The notes under the pieces are model-generated. The model ran no database searches. It was given only the letters and a program-made list of their open reading frames with translations, and was not told the origin of the DNA. This document shows positions 1 to 11,349 of a stretch of DNA of 64,000 nt, one piece after another. The position numbers and the translations under genes were made by a program. Source of the DNA: Phlebiopsis flavidoalba (taxonomy: Eukaryota; Basidiomycota; Agaricomycetes; Polyporales; Phanerochaetaceae); NCBI GenBank assembly GCA_035772785.1, contig JAOCPU010000029.1, forward strand, positions 310,001 through 374,000. Direction: 5' to 3'. How positions within the stretch are numbered: the stretch's first letter is position 1; each line of letters begins with the position of its first letter.

Positions 1-2580
1 CTTGCAACAATTTTGGTGTAGATGCGTGGTTGAGTCGAGGCGTCTTTCGCAAGCCTCCGCGCCAGAGGCAACCCCCCCCCCCACCTCCCCCACACTCAAG
101 GCCTTGTACTCTAATCCAGGTTATATTTTTCAATCTTGTTTGCTTTATAGTCCTGTCCTCGTCGGGTTCACTGGGGGGGGGGGGCGAACGCCTTCGTCTT
201 GTTTTGCAGTTGCCATAAACACTTCATCTACCGGATCATATCCTTTCAATTGTATTGTAAACTCCGAGGTATGGCGCAACCTTGTTCGCCCCGCTTAGTC
301 CTTCTAGTCCTGTCATACATACCCCCTTGTTGCATTTGCGAAGACGCAAACTTGACGCTCTTCCTATCGAGCAAAGGCCGGCGCGGGGCAGAGTAATACC
401 CTGCGGTTACGGGATCGTCGGCCCTCCAGGGATAGCCGAATGACCGTATAGATTTTGGCGAGGTCGCTTGGCAGTGGGGGGGGGGACCAACGTAGAAACT
501 CCTGCAGAAATACCGTTCAGCTAGGTTCTAAAGTGTGCCGACTCACAAGCGGTCTGTGAATTCCGCTGTTCAATGGTTGCATTGCTCATGGGATGGCTGT
601 AGAGTGAGTAGTAGGCATCAGATGTGATTCAGGATGACATTCCACTCTGAATCAAACAGCGGAAGCTTCTGCATAAAATGCTTTGTAAGAGCAGCTAGCC
701 TAGAAAAACACACCTATGCTGTAAATCTATTGCGTGCTCTATTGTGACATCTCCTAGGGCCCAGTCTGGCGTACTTTGAATCAAGGTGATTTCTTCACGG
801 GTCTTGACGTCGGATCACAGTGCCTCGGTGCGAGTATCATGTGTTCATTGATGACCTTTAGCGATTGAGGTGTACGCGAAATTGGACTGGGAGATACTTA
901 AGGCGCGCCGTGTGATCATGTGTGCATGCGGGTTTCGTTTTGTTCGAACAGAATTACACGTTTCGATACGGTCATGGCCGCTGAGCGTGGCTTCTCCCGC
1001 GACAGGCGCTAGATACGATTCCTTCGTGGCGTCAGGCGCCATCAATTTGATGGTGACAGCTGAGCAATCACGATCGAAACAAACTTTGTTTCTTGCTTCC
1101 CTTCTGCTTGTTCGAGTCGTAACGAGAAATGATTCCGAAGCGAAACGATTCTCACATTATTTACAGCTCTTCGTGTCCGTTATTATTTGATTTGAACTGG
1201 GCTTTTGCGCGGTAGTTTCTTCGGTCGACTAGCCTCATTTGACTGAGCATTTACGTGGCGATCCGAGTCGGTGCTTCAAGTTTTGCGACTTCTTTCCGAA
1301 GGGGAGTCTATTGGGCGAGGTGCGTCTGCTTCTTCTTGCGGCATATCATGAGCTTGCTAATATACTCATTGTTCAAATCCCATGTCCTCGTTGTGCTCAC
1401 TGACTGGGTTATGTCTGATCTGACCCTGTTGGCATGATCTGCCGTTGATCGGCAGACCCCAATGTTCGCCCCCGTGACATTGATCTATTGTCGCGGCTTT
1501 GGTAATAGTCAGCCGTGTGCTAACTAGGTAGGCTCACTGGTATACATTAGGTACTGTCTGGTATAGGAGCCTAAACGCGCAAGTCCTAGTGATTTCCGAG
1601 TTTACTACCCGAGCGGTGCCCATGTCGATGGATTGATATTACGTGGGCGCACGTGTGGGGGGTGGGCTCTTTTCTACTGAAAGCTGTGGCAATAAACCCG
1701 AAGCGAGGCGGCATTCCGGTCAGAAAATGGCGTTTTATTTAGCAAACAAGACGCGTATGCGTTTTTCTCGTAAAGCAAGGACGTGGTTTTGCTTACGCTC
1801 CTCGGAATTTCTTCCGTGGAAGATCCCTCGCTTGCCATCCTGATTGGTTTTTTTGACATGGAGCCCCACCGACCGACTAGCAATGCGGCAGATCTTTAAA
1901 GAGAATGGAAGACGGTTACGACACTCACCGGTCAATCCTACGTTGCGAGATTTACAAAGCTTTTCTTCTTTGCTCATATTCTCTAGATTCTCATCTCGTA
2001 GGAACCACCGCTCACTGGCTCACTCGACTCCTGGGTGGTACTTCCCTGCACTGAACACAAGCGCCCAGGACTGCTAAAAACCGAATGCTCGAGACAATCC
2101 AGCACCCTGACACTGATGGGTTCTGAGGTTGTGTTGCAGATCCTCTGACGTAAGAAATTCTTTCTAATGTCTCAAATTGCAACTAATTGACTGTTAGGAC
2201 GCAAATACGAGCATCAAATACCTGCATTGACAGTCCAACACGTCCACATTCTTTCTATTTCTCATGTGGCGAGTGAACACGCTCGGGCGACCAAGCAAAA
2301 TGCATACCCTTCACGCTCTCGAACTGCAAAGTCCATGCCCTTCACACTCTTCACGCCAGTGCTCTGGACTCCTCAGTGTTCTTCATATGATGGCGCGAAA
2401 AGTTCGGCGAGCCCGTTTTTGAAATGATCGCCTATGCCAACTGATGCGAGGCGCGCGGGGCAAGACCGACTGAAGGACTGCGGTCCCGTGCCGCTGCTCG
2501 CACTCTTGCGCCTTCTCTCCACAGCGTTGACTCAGGAAGCGGCGCGCGCGATGCCCACCCAAGGGCATCGCTCCGCCGTC
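1..2580. other. No recognisable gene
   Basis: I see no recognisable protein, RNA gene or mobile element here. Open frames are short (at most about 106 codons), occur on both strands and resemble nothing I know. A run of 12 G lies at 173-184 and shorter G and C runs at about 70-80 and 476-485. The stretch could hold intergenic sequence or badly broken exons. Confidence 0.5.
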
Positions 2581-2590
2581 GCTGCACGGG

Positions 2591-2598
2591 TATATATA
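2591..2598 (+). promoter_or_regulatory. TATA box (putative)
   Basis: A perfect TATATATA stands in a GC-rich setting (2581-2610), and an ATG follows about 90 bases downstream at 2686-2688. This spacing fits a fungal core promoter reading rightwards into the open region at 2.7-3.4 kb. It is the clearest TATA motif at the left end. Confidence 0.4.
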
Positions 2599-2963
2599 CT
2601 GGCCCAGTCAACGGGTGCGGTGTAGATTGCTTCAGTTCAGACAGCTCATCCCACACGAGCTCCTCTAAACTACCATTCACGAATCCATGTAAGCCAAGTG
2701 CTACTTTCTTCTGCTATCCCCTGTCCTCATCTGGCCTGCATCGGCGCGATCCGCGTGCACCCCATGAGATCTGGGACACGCACTAAGATCACCGTCAGAA
2801 CACCACCGCATAAACAAGCAACGCGTCTGTGCCCCGCCCGGCTCGATACTCCGTTCGTCCCACTTGGTTGTGAGGGATTGCCTTCAACTAGCGATCATGC
2901 GATGGAGCTGATTGCGTAATGTCATCCCCAGGGACCACCTCTGAGGTCTGACACCCCCGCTCG

Positions 2964-3377
2964 ATGCAGCGAACGCTCTATCATCGCATCGCCCTCAGCC
3001 AAGGGGTGGTGGTTGAGGACCCGTCCGTTGCGTGGTTTTCGATTGCTGGCCATATCTTATACATGAGCGCTGTGACCATGAATCTTTCGGGTGTGAATGC
3101 CAACCCTCCTCTGCTTGAAGGACTTTGGACCCTTCGCTCTGGCTCTCAGTCGATCGTTGTTTTCCCCCGCGAAACCGCTGCCCCTGGTTACTCGACTACC
3201 GAGATTGTCCCGGGAAGGGTATCGGAAAGGGTCATCCGTGCTTTGAACCTATTGCTCACCCATTGGTCCCAGTCTTCTGTGACTGCGGGCAACCTCGAGC
3301 CGCGTCTTCCAAACCATTGTTTTGAAGTTGTGGTGTTGCTTGGTTGCGCCACATCTCCTGCTGCTCCTCTGGTGTAG
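2964..3377 (+). CDS. Hypothetical protein (open frame, 137 codons)
   Basis: This frame is unbroken for 137 codons, longer than most in this noisy sequence, and lies about 370 bases downstream of a convincing TATA motif. It reads like a soluble protein, with no membrane segment or low-complexity bias, and contains a central LLEGLWTLRSGSQSIVVFPR stretch. The second plus frame is also open for 66 codons across 3125-3325, so the true frame may switch. Upstream exons may begin near 2690, where an ATG is immediately followed by GTAAG. I do not recognise a family. Confidence 0.25.
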   Translation: MQRTLYHRIALSQGVVVEDPSVAWFSIAGHILYMSAVTMNLSGVNANPPLLEGLWTLRSGSQSIVVFPRETAAPGYSTTEIVPGRVSERVIRALNLLLTHWSQSSVTAGNLEPRLPNHCFEVVVLLGCATSPAAPLV

Positions 3378-3379
3378 GA

Positions 3380-4480
3380 AATGTGGGCGAGGGGGTGATA
3401 TGTGCGGGTATATGCTATTCACTTGGTTCCACCGTAACTGTAGCGGCTTTGTACGTCTTTAGTCATGAAAAGTCGATGGTTTCTCTGCAATGCTACATCT
3501 GTGTGCTAGCTTAGTTACTGTCTTTTGAGCATGACCCACTGTCCTGTGATCGGGTGCGAGCTATCAATACCAAGCAAAAGTACATGGAATTTAGTATTTC
3601 GGGTGCAGGGCGGGGGGGGGCGCGTCAATTGTGACGCGCCCGCTCTCCCGAAGATTGAGCATCACAAATTCTTGGATCCTAGCCCATAACCACGATCACC
3701 TAGCGCAAGACGCCACGTGCACATGATCATTTGCGTTTCAACATCCGGAGGCTCGCTCGTGGAAGACGGATCTGGTCGGTAAATGTTCCAAACTGACAAG
3801 AGCTAGAAGCACAATGTTTCATTTCTGCTTTGATGGTGATCAGATCACTGAACACTTGCCTGCTCGTTCAGTCGACTTTCCCGCGCCTGAGTTGAGTCGC
3901 GCTTGTGGCTGATGATGGTGTTGTGGACTGATGTAGTGCCAATTCAGAGAACAGCAAAAGACCTGTGTGTATGCTGTCAGTAACGCGCAGCTCGCACAGA
4001 CGAGACCTTTGAGCGGGCACACCCCAGACACAGACGTGCGGGGGGAACCCCATCGAAAGCAGAACGCATCTTATGAAAGGCGGTGAAAATCTTTCGTAGC
4101 ACGCGGAAAACGGTGCATAATGTGGTGGTGCGGTTGTGCTAGCCCACTTTTACGCGACGCCGGCAATTATCCTCGAGGGGGCCATCGCACCGCCGTCCTG
4201 CGCAACCAATGGTTGCGGTCGGCCCCCATTCGATGCTGCCGCCCGCGCCGCGAGTGGCGCCGCAGAGGGTGCAAGAAGCGTTGCTAGAGCGAGGGGTGCA
4301 GGGGACGCGTATGGGCGATGGCGCCCATACTCTCTGCGTGTGACGACGCGGGGGCTCCTGCAGGGCCTGCCCCGCTTCGTGATGTTGGCTGTGGTGCTCC
4401 ATTCCGCGCCCTTCTTTATCTTCGCACCGGAGACAAACCGTGCCGGCGCTTCGCGCCCCGAAGCGAGCTCGGGGTGGCCC
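3380..4480. other. No recognisable gene; promoter-proximal GC-rich DNA
   Basis: 3380-4130 contains nothing recognisable. 4136-4480 is GC-rich and open on both strands (177 codons plus, 169 codons minus), which is expected of high GC and is not itself evidence for a gene. It lies directly upstream of the Kre9-like gene and is more plausibly its promoter. An AT-rich AACTTAATAAAG at about 4493-4504 could serve as a TATA element. Confidence 0.4.
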
Positions 4481-4680
4481 CCTCTGCGTGAAAACTTAAT
4501 AAAGTCGCTCGCTCGGGTGCAGGTACTCTCACAGCACTCGTTGCATGCCCCGCCTTGCTTTGTTCCTTCCTCGCTGCGTGTTTTCGCTTCGCACAATACC
4601 CCCGTCTGTCCCTTCACCCCTCCTTTGCATTTTCCAGCACCCTCGCACCGTACCCTCACCCACCACTAATCATCCCACCC

Positions 4681-5441
4681 ATGTTCACGCCCCGCTCTGC
4701 GAGCCTACTCCTGGTCCGCGCTCGCGCTCAGTCACCTCTCCGCGAGCGGCCATCCCGACCGCCGCCGTGTCCTCGAGCGCGTGCGCTGCCCCACCACCAC
4801 GGGCGCCGACGCGGCGTCCGTGGGCGTGCACCCGAACAGTCTTACGAGGTGTACTACCCGCCCATCACCTCGCCCACGCAGGGCGCATGTGTGGACCGCG
4901 GGCCAGCAGCAGCAGACCGTCACCTGGGACGTGTCGCAGATTGGCGACGACGGCGAAGATAACACGACGGCCATGCTCCTCTTGGGCCCACCGGGTCCCC
5001 GGCGACGAGTCCGAGTACCTCGATCTCCCGTACTAGGGTGTTATATCAGTGTGAGATAGCGCTGAAAAATTGTCCGCAGAGCAACCCGATGGCAAAGGAC
5101 TTCCCGGTCGGTGCTGGCAGTGCGTCAGCTTCAACCGTCCCCGACGTCATGACCCAACAACAACTACATTGTCGTCTGTATGTGCAGCCATTTGCTCGAT
5201 TTGAACTTTGTTTTGTCTCATCGTGCATCGCAGTGGTCGGCTCCGTCAGCGACTCGGTTCAACGCCTCGCCGCAGTTCACAATCCAGAACGACGCGCGCC
5301 CGGACCTCTTCTCGTGGCTTCAGCCCCGCGCCCTCGTCTACCCCAGGCCGTCTCCGTCGCTCTCGTCTGCCACCGCCGTCTCCTCCTCGGGCCTCCTCCG
5401 CAGTCTCCTCTGCCGTTTCTGCCGCCCCGACTGAGAACTAA
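4681..5441 (+). CDS. Kre9/Knh1-like Ser/Thr-rich cell-surface protein
   Basis: The product resembles the fungal yeast cell-wall synthesis Kre9/Knh1 domain proteins, small secreted Ser/Thr-rich proteins that are often GPI-anchored and linked to beta-glucan assembly. The diagnostic start of the domain, WTAGQQQQTVTWDVSQIGD, is readable at about 4890-4945, followed by NTTAMLLLG, then GDESEYLDL in another frame. Further on come PMAKDFPVGAGSAS, STVPDV and, after an intron at 5178-5233 (GTATGT..CAG), a SPQFTIQN segment. A Ser/Pro/Ala-rich stalk runs to TAA at 5439-5441. The start at 4681 follows a pyrimidine-rich leader. At least three one-base frame changes interrupt the domain, for example an extra T just before the SPQFTIQ stretch. 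The C-terminal GPI signal is not clear. Confidence 0.72.
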
Positions 5442-5444
5442 GGC

Positions 5445-5910
5445 GGACGCTCTGCCTCAGATGATGCATTCGCACTTCATGTTATGACCACACGGACTTT
5501 GGACTCTCTGGACTCGTTTTCGCGTACGCATCTCTGTATATTCGTATGGTAATGCGCTATGTGGCTTTGGATTCATTCTCGGGGCGTGAGGCCGTTGCGA
5601 GGGACTCGAGAAGTGTACACGCTTCTCTATGAGACAGCGAAGACAGGAAGCGTCGTCGAGGCAGCAAAGCTTACCGGAAGCTATAACACGCCACGAGGCC
5701 ACGCGCAAAGCTTAATCTCATCACGCCGTTTGGGCGCGGAGGCAGGACGACGCTGCGGTGTGGCACGATACATAGCTTCCAAAGCATCCAAAGAGCAAGT
5801 CCCAGTGTGTAGCTAAGTTACAACCCGGTGGGTAGATATATATTTACAGGCGGAATGGGTCCGTTGTTGGCTGAAACAGCTGATGGCGCCGTGGGTGTTG
5901 TTGTTCGGGA
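5445..5910. other. Intergenic, convergent 3' region
   Basis: This lies between the stop of the plus-strand Kre9-like gene and the stop of the minus-strand Cys-rich gene. An 85-codon plus frame (5559-5816) has no features I recognise. I expect 3' untranslated sequence of both genes. Confidence 0.4.
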
Positions 5911-5913
5911 CGC

Positions 5914-6212
5914 TTAGCAGCACATCTCGCATGGGCAGCCTGACGCGCGGGGTCAGAAACGTGTATGACGAAAACGGGAGATGGGCACGCACAGATGATG
6001 TCGGCGAAGCACTCGCAGCAGTCCTTGCAGCACTCGAAGCAGAGGAAGCACTCGACGAGGCCGAGGAAGCAGTCCTGCTAGGTGTCAGCGACGAGGGGTG
6101 TGTAAGAGGTGATGAGGGTGCGTACCCGGCCGGCGCCGCCTCCCCGCAGGAGACGCTGGGCCTTGCCCTGGTTGAGACACTGTGTGCTGTTGCGCGCGAC
6201 GGGCGGGGTCAT
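5914..6212 (-). CDS. Small cysteine-rich protein with terminal CPCEMCC motif
   Basis: On the minus strand a very Cys-dense segment, LVECFLCFECCKDCCECFAD, reads at about 5995-6065. Removing a 53-base intron (5940-5992; GTGCGT donor, CTGAC branch-like site, CAG acceptor) joins it to IICCPCEMCC and a TAA at 5914-5916. A second intron of 48 bases (6078-6125; GTACGC donor, CTGAC, CCTAG acceptor) joins the Cys-rich part to a Gly/Arg/Pro-rich N-terminal exon. An ATG at 6210-6212 is possible, but frame agreement across this intron needs a one-base correction. Short Cys-rich tails of this kind occur in small, often palmitoylated or membrane-associated fungal proteins. I cannot name the family or a function. 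Confidence 0.5.
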
Positions 6213-6479
6213 AGCATCTGTCGCTCGTGAGCCTCCCTTTCAACCCGCACACAAAAACACACATACTCATCTGGATCGCCTGGGGCTGGGTGGGAAGTCG
6301 TGAGGGCGGGCTTGGGGGCGTCCCATGGCGGCGGTAGTTGTTGTTGTCGTCGACGGCGGGGAAGGGGGAAAGGTAAAGGGCAGGTGGGAGGAAGTCGAGG
6401 CTTTTATTGCGAGAAGCGCGGTGAGATCATACGGGGCGGTCGAGGTGTGGAAACACCGCTGTTCCCCTGTTTGCTATAT

Positions 6480-7043
6480 TTAGACTCGCGGGCCACCGCC
6501 GCCGTAGCGTGGCAGGATGCCGCTCTCCACACCTGGCCTGTGCCTTAGGAGCAGGCCGTAACCTTGATAGATAGTAACATGCAAAATCGCGTCGGAAATC
6601 TGGAGACCTGTGGTCGAGACAGCCTGGTATGCTCGCAGAAATACGAGGATTAAGCTCGAATATCGTGAGATGTTAGCAACATTTTCGGGTCCGACCGCAG
6701 TCGCAGGATCAGTCCGAGCGCGCCCAGTGGTGAGGGACAATATCATATCGAAGTCGTTGGTGGGGCCGTGAGGTCGTGGTCGCTGCTCAAGAGGGCTCAA
6801 AGGAAGCTCGTTCAATGTATGCAGCGCCTTTGTGGCGCTGCGGCGATGGTCTTGGTGGGTCTTGGCAAAGTCGCGATCGCGAGAAACTACACACACTGGA
6901 TGTACCGCGCGCGCAACTCGTAAAGGAGAGTGGGTTTCCGCCAGACATTTGACATAAACACCTAAAAATTCCCTATCTGTAGCTTTCAAGCTCACGATCT
7001 CAAGCATATGGCTCGATTTCATTGCGAGTGAGTAAAATGTCAA
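6480..7043 (-). CDS. Hypothetical protein (187-codon open frame)
   Basis: An uninterrupted 187-codon minus frame begins at an ATG at 7041-7043. No domain, signal peptide or convincing membrane helix is visible; composition is mixed with several Arg-rich stretches. It lies just upstream, on the same strand, of the Cys-rich gene and could instead be its promoter or leader region. Its length is notable because recognisable genes here lose frame much sooner, but no homology supports it. Confidence 0.2.
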   Translation of the reverse strand: MTFYSLAMKSSHMLEIVSLKATDREFLGVYVKCLAETHSPLRVARAVHPVCVVSRDRDFAKTHQDHRRSATKALHTLNELPLSPLEQRPRPHGPTNDFDMILSLTTGRARTDPATAVGPENVANISRYSSLILVFLRAYQAVSTTGLQISDAILHVTIYQGYGLLLRHRPGVESGILPRYGGGGPRV

Positions 7044-7049
7044 TTTGTG

Positions 7050-7965
7050 AAAGCCTACTATGATGCGTCGCCGTTATGTAGTGAAACACGGCGCGCACAA
7101 ACTCCTATAGTGCATCGCTCATCTTCCTAAGGGGTTTTATAATTTAGGAAGTGCCATACAAGGCCGCTACCATGCGCACTGGACGTAGTTTACGGTTACG
7201 TACCCGCAAGCCGAACACGTTTCAAGGGGGACGGCGAACTAGAAATCTCGACACAATAGTAGTATCAAAAGAACAAACGACAGTGTATCTAATTGGGCGA
7301 ACGGATAGATACGTACGAAACACCGAGATAGCTCGGTATTAAAATGATGACCGGAATGCACAGTACTCACAGAGATAGCTGCAAGCTATAGGAGATCTTT
7401 TACTTGGGGCCATAGACAACTTACGTCTGTTCAACGGTGACGAGCCCCACTTTGATCGCTAGACAAAGTGTATGATGATCGAACCTGAAAAGGGTTTTAC
7501 CAACCACTTCATCGGTTGCTGTGGGATTGATCTGCACAATCGCGACCCAGCGGCGCGGGGGTGAGGCAAAAATATTTAAATACCAATGCCAACCGCAGAG
7601 AGACCCCGACGCGCCGAGCGCGGCGCCGACCGCGGGGAGACGCGGTGCACACATACCCTCTGGCAACGCCGCCGCCTCCGTCATGGCGCTTACTCAATGA
7701 GCGTCGAGTCCACTGCCTTTCATTTCGCTTCGCCACGCCCGCCAATCCTCTTGCTCTCTCGAACCCAAACCACCCTCGGTCGCCAGAACACACCGCGCAC
7801 AAACGCCCGCCGCGCCATTTCACGCCCAGCGAGCGCGCCAGACCGCGGTCCCGCGCGTCGTGCTGACAGAGCACACACCCCAGCGACTTCCCGGGCGCGC
7901 GACTTGCGCCATCGGCCCCCCGCATCGCATAATCGAGTCCCAGCGCACGCGTCCGATCAGCAGGC
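7050..7965. other. GC-rich intergenic region
   Basis: A 239-codon minus frame (7509-8228) and several plus frames overlap in this GC-rich DNA. The minus frame runs antisense through the first MFS exon and its promoter, so I treat it as a composition effect. No recognisable protein was found. Confidence 0.4.
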
Positions 7966-7972
7966 GGGCCCA

Positions 7973-7977
7973 TATAA
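7973..7977 (+). promoter_or_regulatory. TATA box of the MFS transporter gene (putative)
   Basis: GGGCCCATATAAGCTG is placed about 78 bases before the MFS start codon at 8055. The motif is isolated in GC-rich DNA and the spacing is right for a fungal core promoter. Confidence 0.45.
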
Positions 7978-8054
7978 GCTGCGTGCGCCGCGAGAATAAT
8001 GTGACTGTGAAATCGACCCGCCTGTCTGGCTTTCTGGGACGACGAACGCGCCGC

Positions 8055-10726
8055 ATGTCGGGCTACTTTGACGACAAAAAGGCGACGCGGAGGAGCCGAG
8101 GCCTTGTTTTGCCCGCCGGTGAGGACGAGGAGATGGGCGTCGTGCATGATGGCAGGACGCCCCTGGATAGGACTATAGACAAGATCGGCATGGGTGCGTG
8201 CTTGTGCTACACCCGCGCGCTTCATCATGTGTGCTAAATGAGATCACTCAAGGAATTCAGGCAGCTACCAGTGGACACTACTGTCTCTGTGTGGGATTCG
8301 GTGAGTCGTAAACGCGCCGGGGGGGGAATGTATGTGTTTCACCCCCACCGCGAGCGATGAATTGGTTCTCAAGGGTGGTCCTGGGAGGCGGACAATGGAG
8401 GTGTGAGTTCTCCCGCGCGACTGCACTGCATAGCCTTGACAGAACGGTATAGATGTGGATACAAGCAATCGCAATTATACTACTAACCGCGAGGTGCAAC
8501 AACATTTCGACAGTAAGTCTGAAGTGTCTCTACGCTTGTGCACTGCGCCTGCTACGGAGCTCATTGTATGCGGCCAAAAAAAAACTCCATTAGTACCAGA
8601 CACGCGAATAGGTGTCCTATCATCATCCATGTTCGGCGGCATGCTAATGTTTTGGCGCGGTGGGGCTGGGGAACCTGTACGTCCCATTCCGAACCCTTAC
8701 TACGTTCCTCTCTCACACAACCTTGGGAGCCCAGGCTCAGACCTTCTAGGCCGTACGGCCGCAATTTAACGCCACCCCTCTTCCTCACTTCCGTATTTGG
8801 AGTGCTTGCAAAGCCCTCGCTAAGCACCTTCCCGCTTCTATGCGTATCGCTCTTCCTTCTTGGGAGTGCGCCGTGGGAGTACGCAGTCTTTTCGCTCGCA
8901 GATTACCTAAAGTTGACGCGGTGGCAGGGCTCGATGCACGACGGGACGGGACGCTGCTACTCGAGCATATGCCCAACGGCAAGCAATACCTCGTCACCGC
9001 GCTCGTCCGTCTTCTTCTCCTTTGGCTCGGTCATATCGGCTGTAATAGGCCTCCTCGTCATCCCTGGCCACTCCTGCCCGCCTACGCCCGAGCCATGCGA
9101 ACGTCGCATCCCCCAAAACATGGGGTTGGAAATACCTGCTCGTCGCGCTCGGCCTCCTCGTACGCCCCTTCTCTCTGCTCTTTTACACTCGCTAACACGC
9201 GAGTAGACCCTCGTGATGTTCCTCGCGCGCATGGTCTTCTTCCGTCTTCACGAGTCGCCGCGCTATCTCGTGCACGCAGGCCGCACACAAGAGGCGATCG
9301 AGTCGCTACAGCTCATCTCCAAGTTTAACGGCGACGAGCTCGCGCTCGACCCCGAGGACGTGCGCGACCACCTCCGCCCGTCCGAGGTACCCCCCGCGCG
9401 AGGTCGTGTTCGACGCGGATGCGGAGCCCGAGGCGGGCAAGCTGCCCCGCCCACCGATGTTGAGCCAGAAGGGGAAGGCAGGCAAGGGTGTTGAGGCCCG
9501 AGGGGCGTCCTCCCGGATTATAGCTCCACGGGCTCGCCGTCTGGGTCCGGGTCGCCACCTGAAGAGGACGACGCAAAACAGTCTGCGCCTCCAGAGGCGC
9601 AGCTAGGAAAACGAAGATGAGGAAGAGGAGAGAGCAGATTGGGCGCAGAGGCAGGCGGAGCGCGCATACACGCACGCGGAGCACGTCCTCCTTCGACGGC
9701 GTGCGCTCGCGCGTGTACTGGGCGCTCCCAGTGCGCGCGGTGCGCCGCCCGCTGTATGCGTGGCGCGACCGCGTCGCGATGGTGCTCGCGCCCGAGTGGC
9801 CTGCGCCACGACGCTGCTCGTGTGGGTCGTCTGGTGCGCGTATGTCGCTCGTGTGAGTACCATCACATCCCGAATCAGGCAAGCATTCATGGGTGTATGC
9901 GCGTGAAACAGCGTACACGATGTTCAAAGGGCGTCTACCTCCCGAACTTCTCGAGGGCCGCGGGAGCGATAGCTCAACACCAAAAACACTCCACGGACAG
10001 CCTGTGGGACGTCGTGATATACTCTATCGGCGGGTGCCCCGGCGCAATCGTACGTGCTTCTTTCCTCTTTGCTCACGACGTGGAAATGACGCGTAAGTAG
10101 CTTGGCGCGTGGGGCTCGTGGATTCGCGGCTCGGGCGCCGATGGTCCACTCGCGGGGAGCACATTCGCGACGGCGCGCTGTTCTGTCTGCTGTTTCGTTG
10201 CGGGCGCAGAGCTCGCTTGCGGTGCGTGTGAGCACGATGGGGATCAGTCTTTAGCGCGACGGTACGTGGCGCCCCTCCTCTAGTTGACCTCTCCTCATTT
10301 AGTGTTGTAGGCGATGTGGGCCGTTTTTATATGGGTACGTACGCTCTTTTCTTGTCCCTTATACACGAGCTAACAGTCTACAGATGGACACCCGAGATAT
10401 TCGGAACAAAAGGTACAATAAATGATACTTCCTTTTTGAACCACCCACTAACCACCCCTCACAGTCCGCGGAACAGCCTGCGGCATCGCCTCCGCGCTCT
10501 CCCGCATGTACGTATATCTCCTCTGTTCACCTCCCCATGACGGCTGAACGCGCACAAGAGGAGGGATAGATCGCGCCGCTGCTCGGCGGAGCACTGCTCA
10601 TGGCCGACGCGGCGTTCCCCGTGTACGCGGCCGTCGTGATTTTCGTCGTCGTCGCGGGCGTGTGTGTGCTGATGCTCCGCGAGAGCGCGGGGTGCGCGGG
10701 GGGCTGCTGCTGGGCTGATGCATTAG
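8055..10726 (+). CDS. MFS transporter (SVOP-like sugar/organic solute family)
   Basis: This is a major facilitator superfamily permease of the plasma membrane, substrate unknown. The N-terminal exon from ATG 8055 carries LDRTIDKIGMG, then an intron (8194-8260) leads to SYQWTLLSLCGFG and another intron (8301-8373). Later segments are RIGVLSSSMFGGM (about 8608-8646), DLLGRTAA, FLTSVFGVLA, EHMPNGKQYLVTAL, SVISAVIGLLVIPGHSCPP, FFRLHESPRYLVHAGR (about 9238-9285), an acidic cytoplasmic loop (about 9540-9660), TTLLVWVVWCA, GRGSDSSTPKTLH, GWTPEIFGTK and a final helix, AAVVIFVVVAGVCVLMLRES. The R-X3-G-R-like and PESPR-like motifs of the superfamily are recognisable. Several one-base frame breaks occur outside introns. 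The 3' end of this gene exists in two further copies downstream, at 17.4-18.1 and 19.85-20.45 kb. Confidence 0.85.
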
Positions 10727-10829
10727 TCGTCTTTCCTCGAATGCACGGGGACTCTGTAGCTGTAGTGCTATTCATTCACTTAGACTGCATGAGGAACCGG
10801 ACGCTGGGCGGCAGACTCTACGATACTGA

Positions 10830-11110
10830 ATCCTCAGGGCAATATTTCGGGCCTCGATCGGACGCGCGTGATCTTTACGGAACCGGACAAGGAGGCTTTG
10901 TTGCTGAAGGCCAGTACTGAATACGACCATTGAGACCAGAAGATGCGTGAGCTGTCGGCGGAAACGGCTATTCAACATTACTACAATATCTGGTGGTGAG
11001 CAAATTGAGAACTTCAACCTTGGGGATCCGCGGCGAAAGGGTCCAAACGATATCCTCAAACTTCAGGATAGCTTTCAAAGGTCCGGATTAACCCACTCGC
11101 TGGCTTAAAA
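10830..11110 (+). pseudogene. Truncated 3' end of a kinase-like gene
   Basis: The sequence matches the last part of the two kinase-like genes at 18.2-19.6 and 20.5-21.9 kb. The stretch beginning AGGGCAATATTTCGGG aligns with the copy at about 21474. The GGCGGAAACGGCTATTC stretch (about 10957) aligns with about 21590, and the AACTTCAGGATAG tail (about 11060) aligns with about 19510. Everything upstream in that gene, including the catalytic loop, is absent, so the fragment sits directly behind the MFS 3' untranslated region. I read this as an internal deletion of one MFS-kinase unit. Confidence 0.6.
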
Positions 11111-11349
11111 ACCGTCCATATAAAACCTGAGCGAGCTGATTCGAGGTCGTAACCTGTGCGTCAAATAAATTTCGCACTCTGTTTCAATGACGATTACTTA
11201 TTTACTGGCGTGTGTAGCACTCAGTACTCAACTCGGCCCTGATTACATATAATATGGTTGGCTCACGACAGAAACAACGCGCGATTATAATTTACAAGCT
11301 AGTATGGATGGCGATCAAGGGAGTGTAAGTAAAGGATTGTATCCAGCCC
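11111..11349. other. Short intergenic stretch
   Basis: AT-rich DNA with a TATA-like CATATAAAACC near 11116. No coding sequence recognised. Confidence 0.3.

Noticed and set aside
4136..4669. 177-codon plus and 169-codon minus frames facing each other
   Set aside because: Both strands are open together, which is typical of GC-rich promoter DNA upstream of the Kre9-like gene. Neither frame has recognisable content.
7509..8228. 239-codon minus-strand open frame
   Set aside because: It runs antisense through the promoter and first exon of the well-supported MFS gene in GC-rich DNA, where long open frames arise by composition. No domain is visible.
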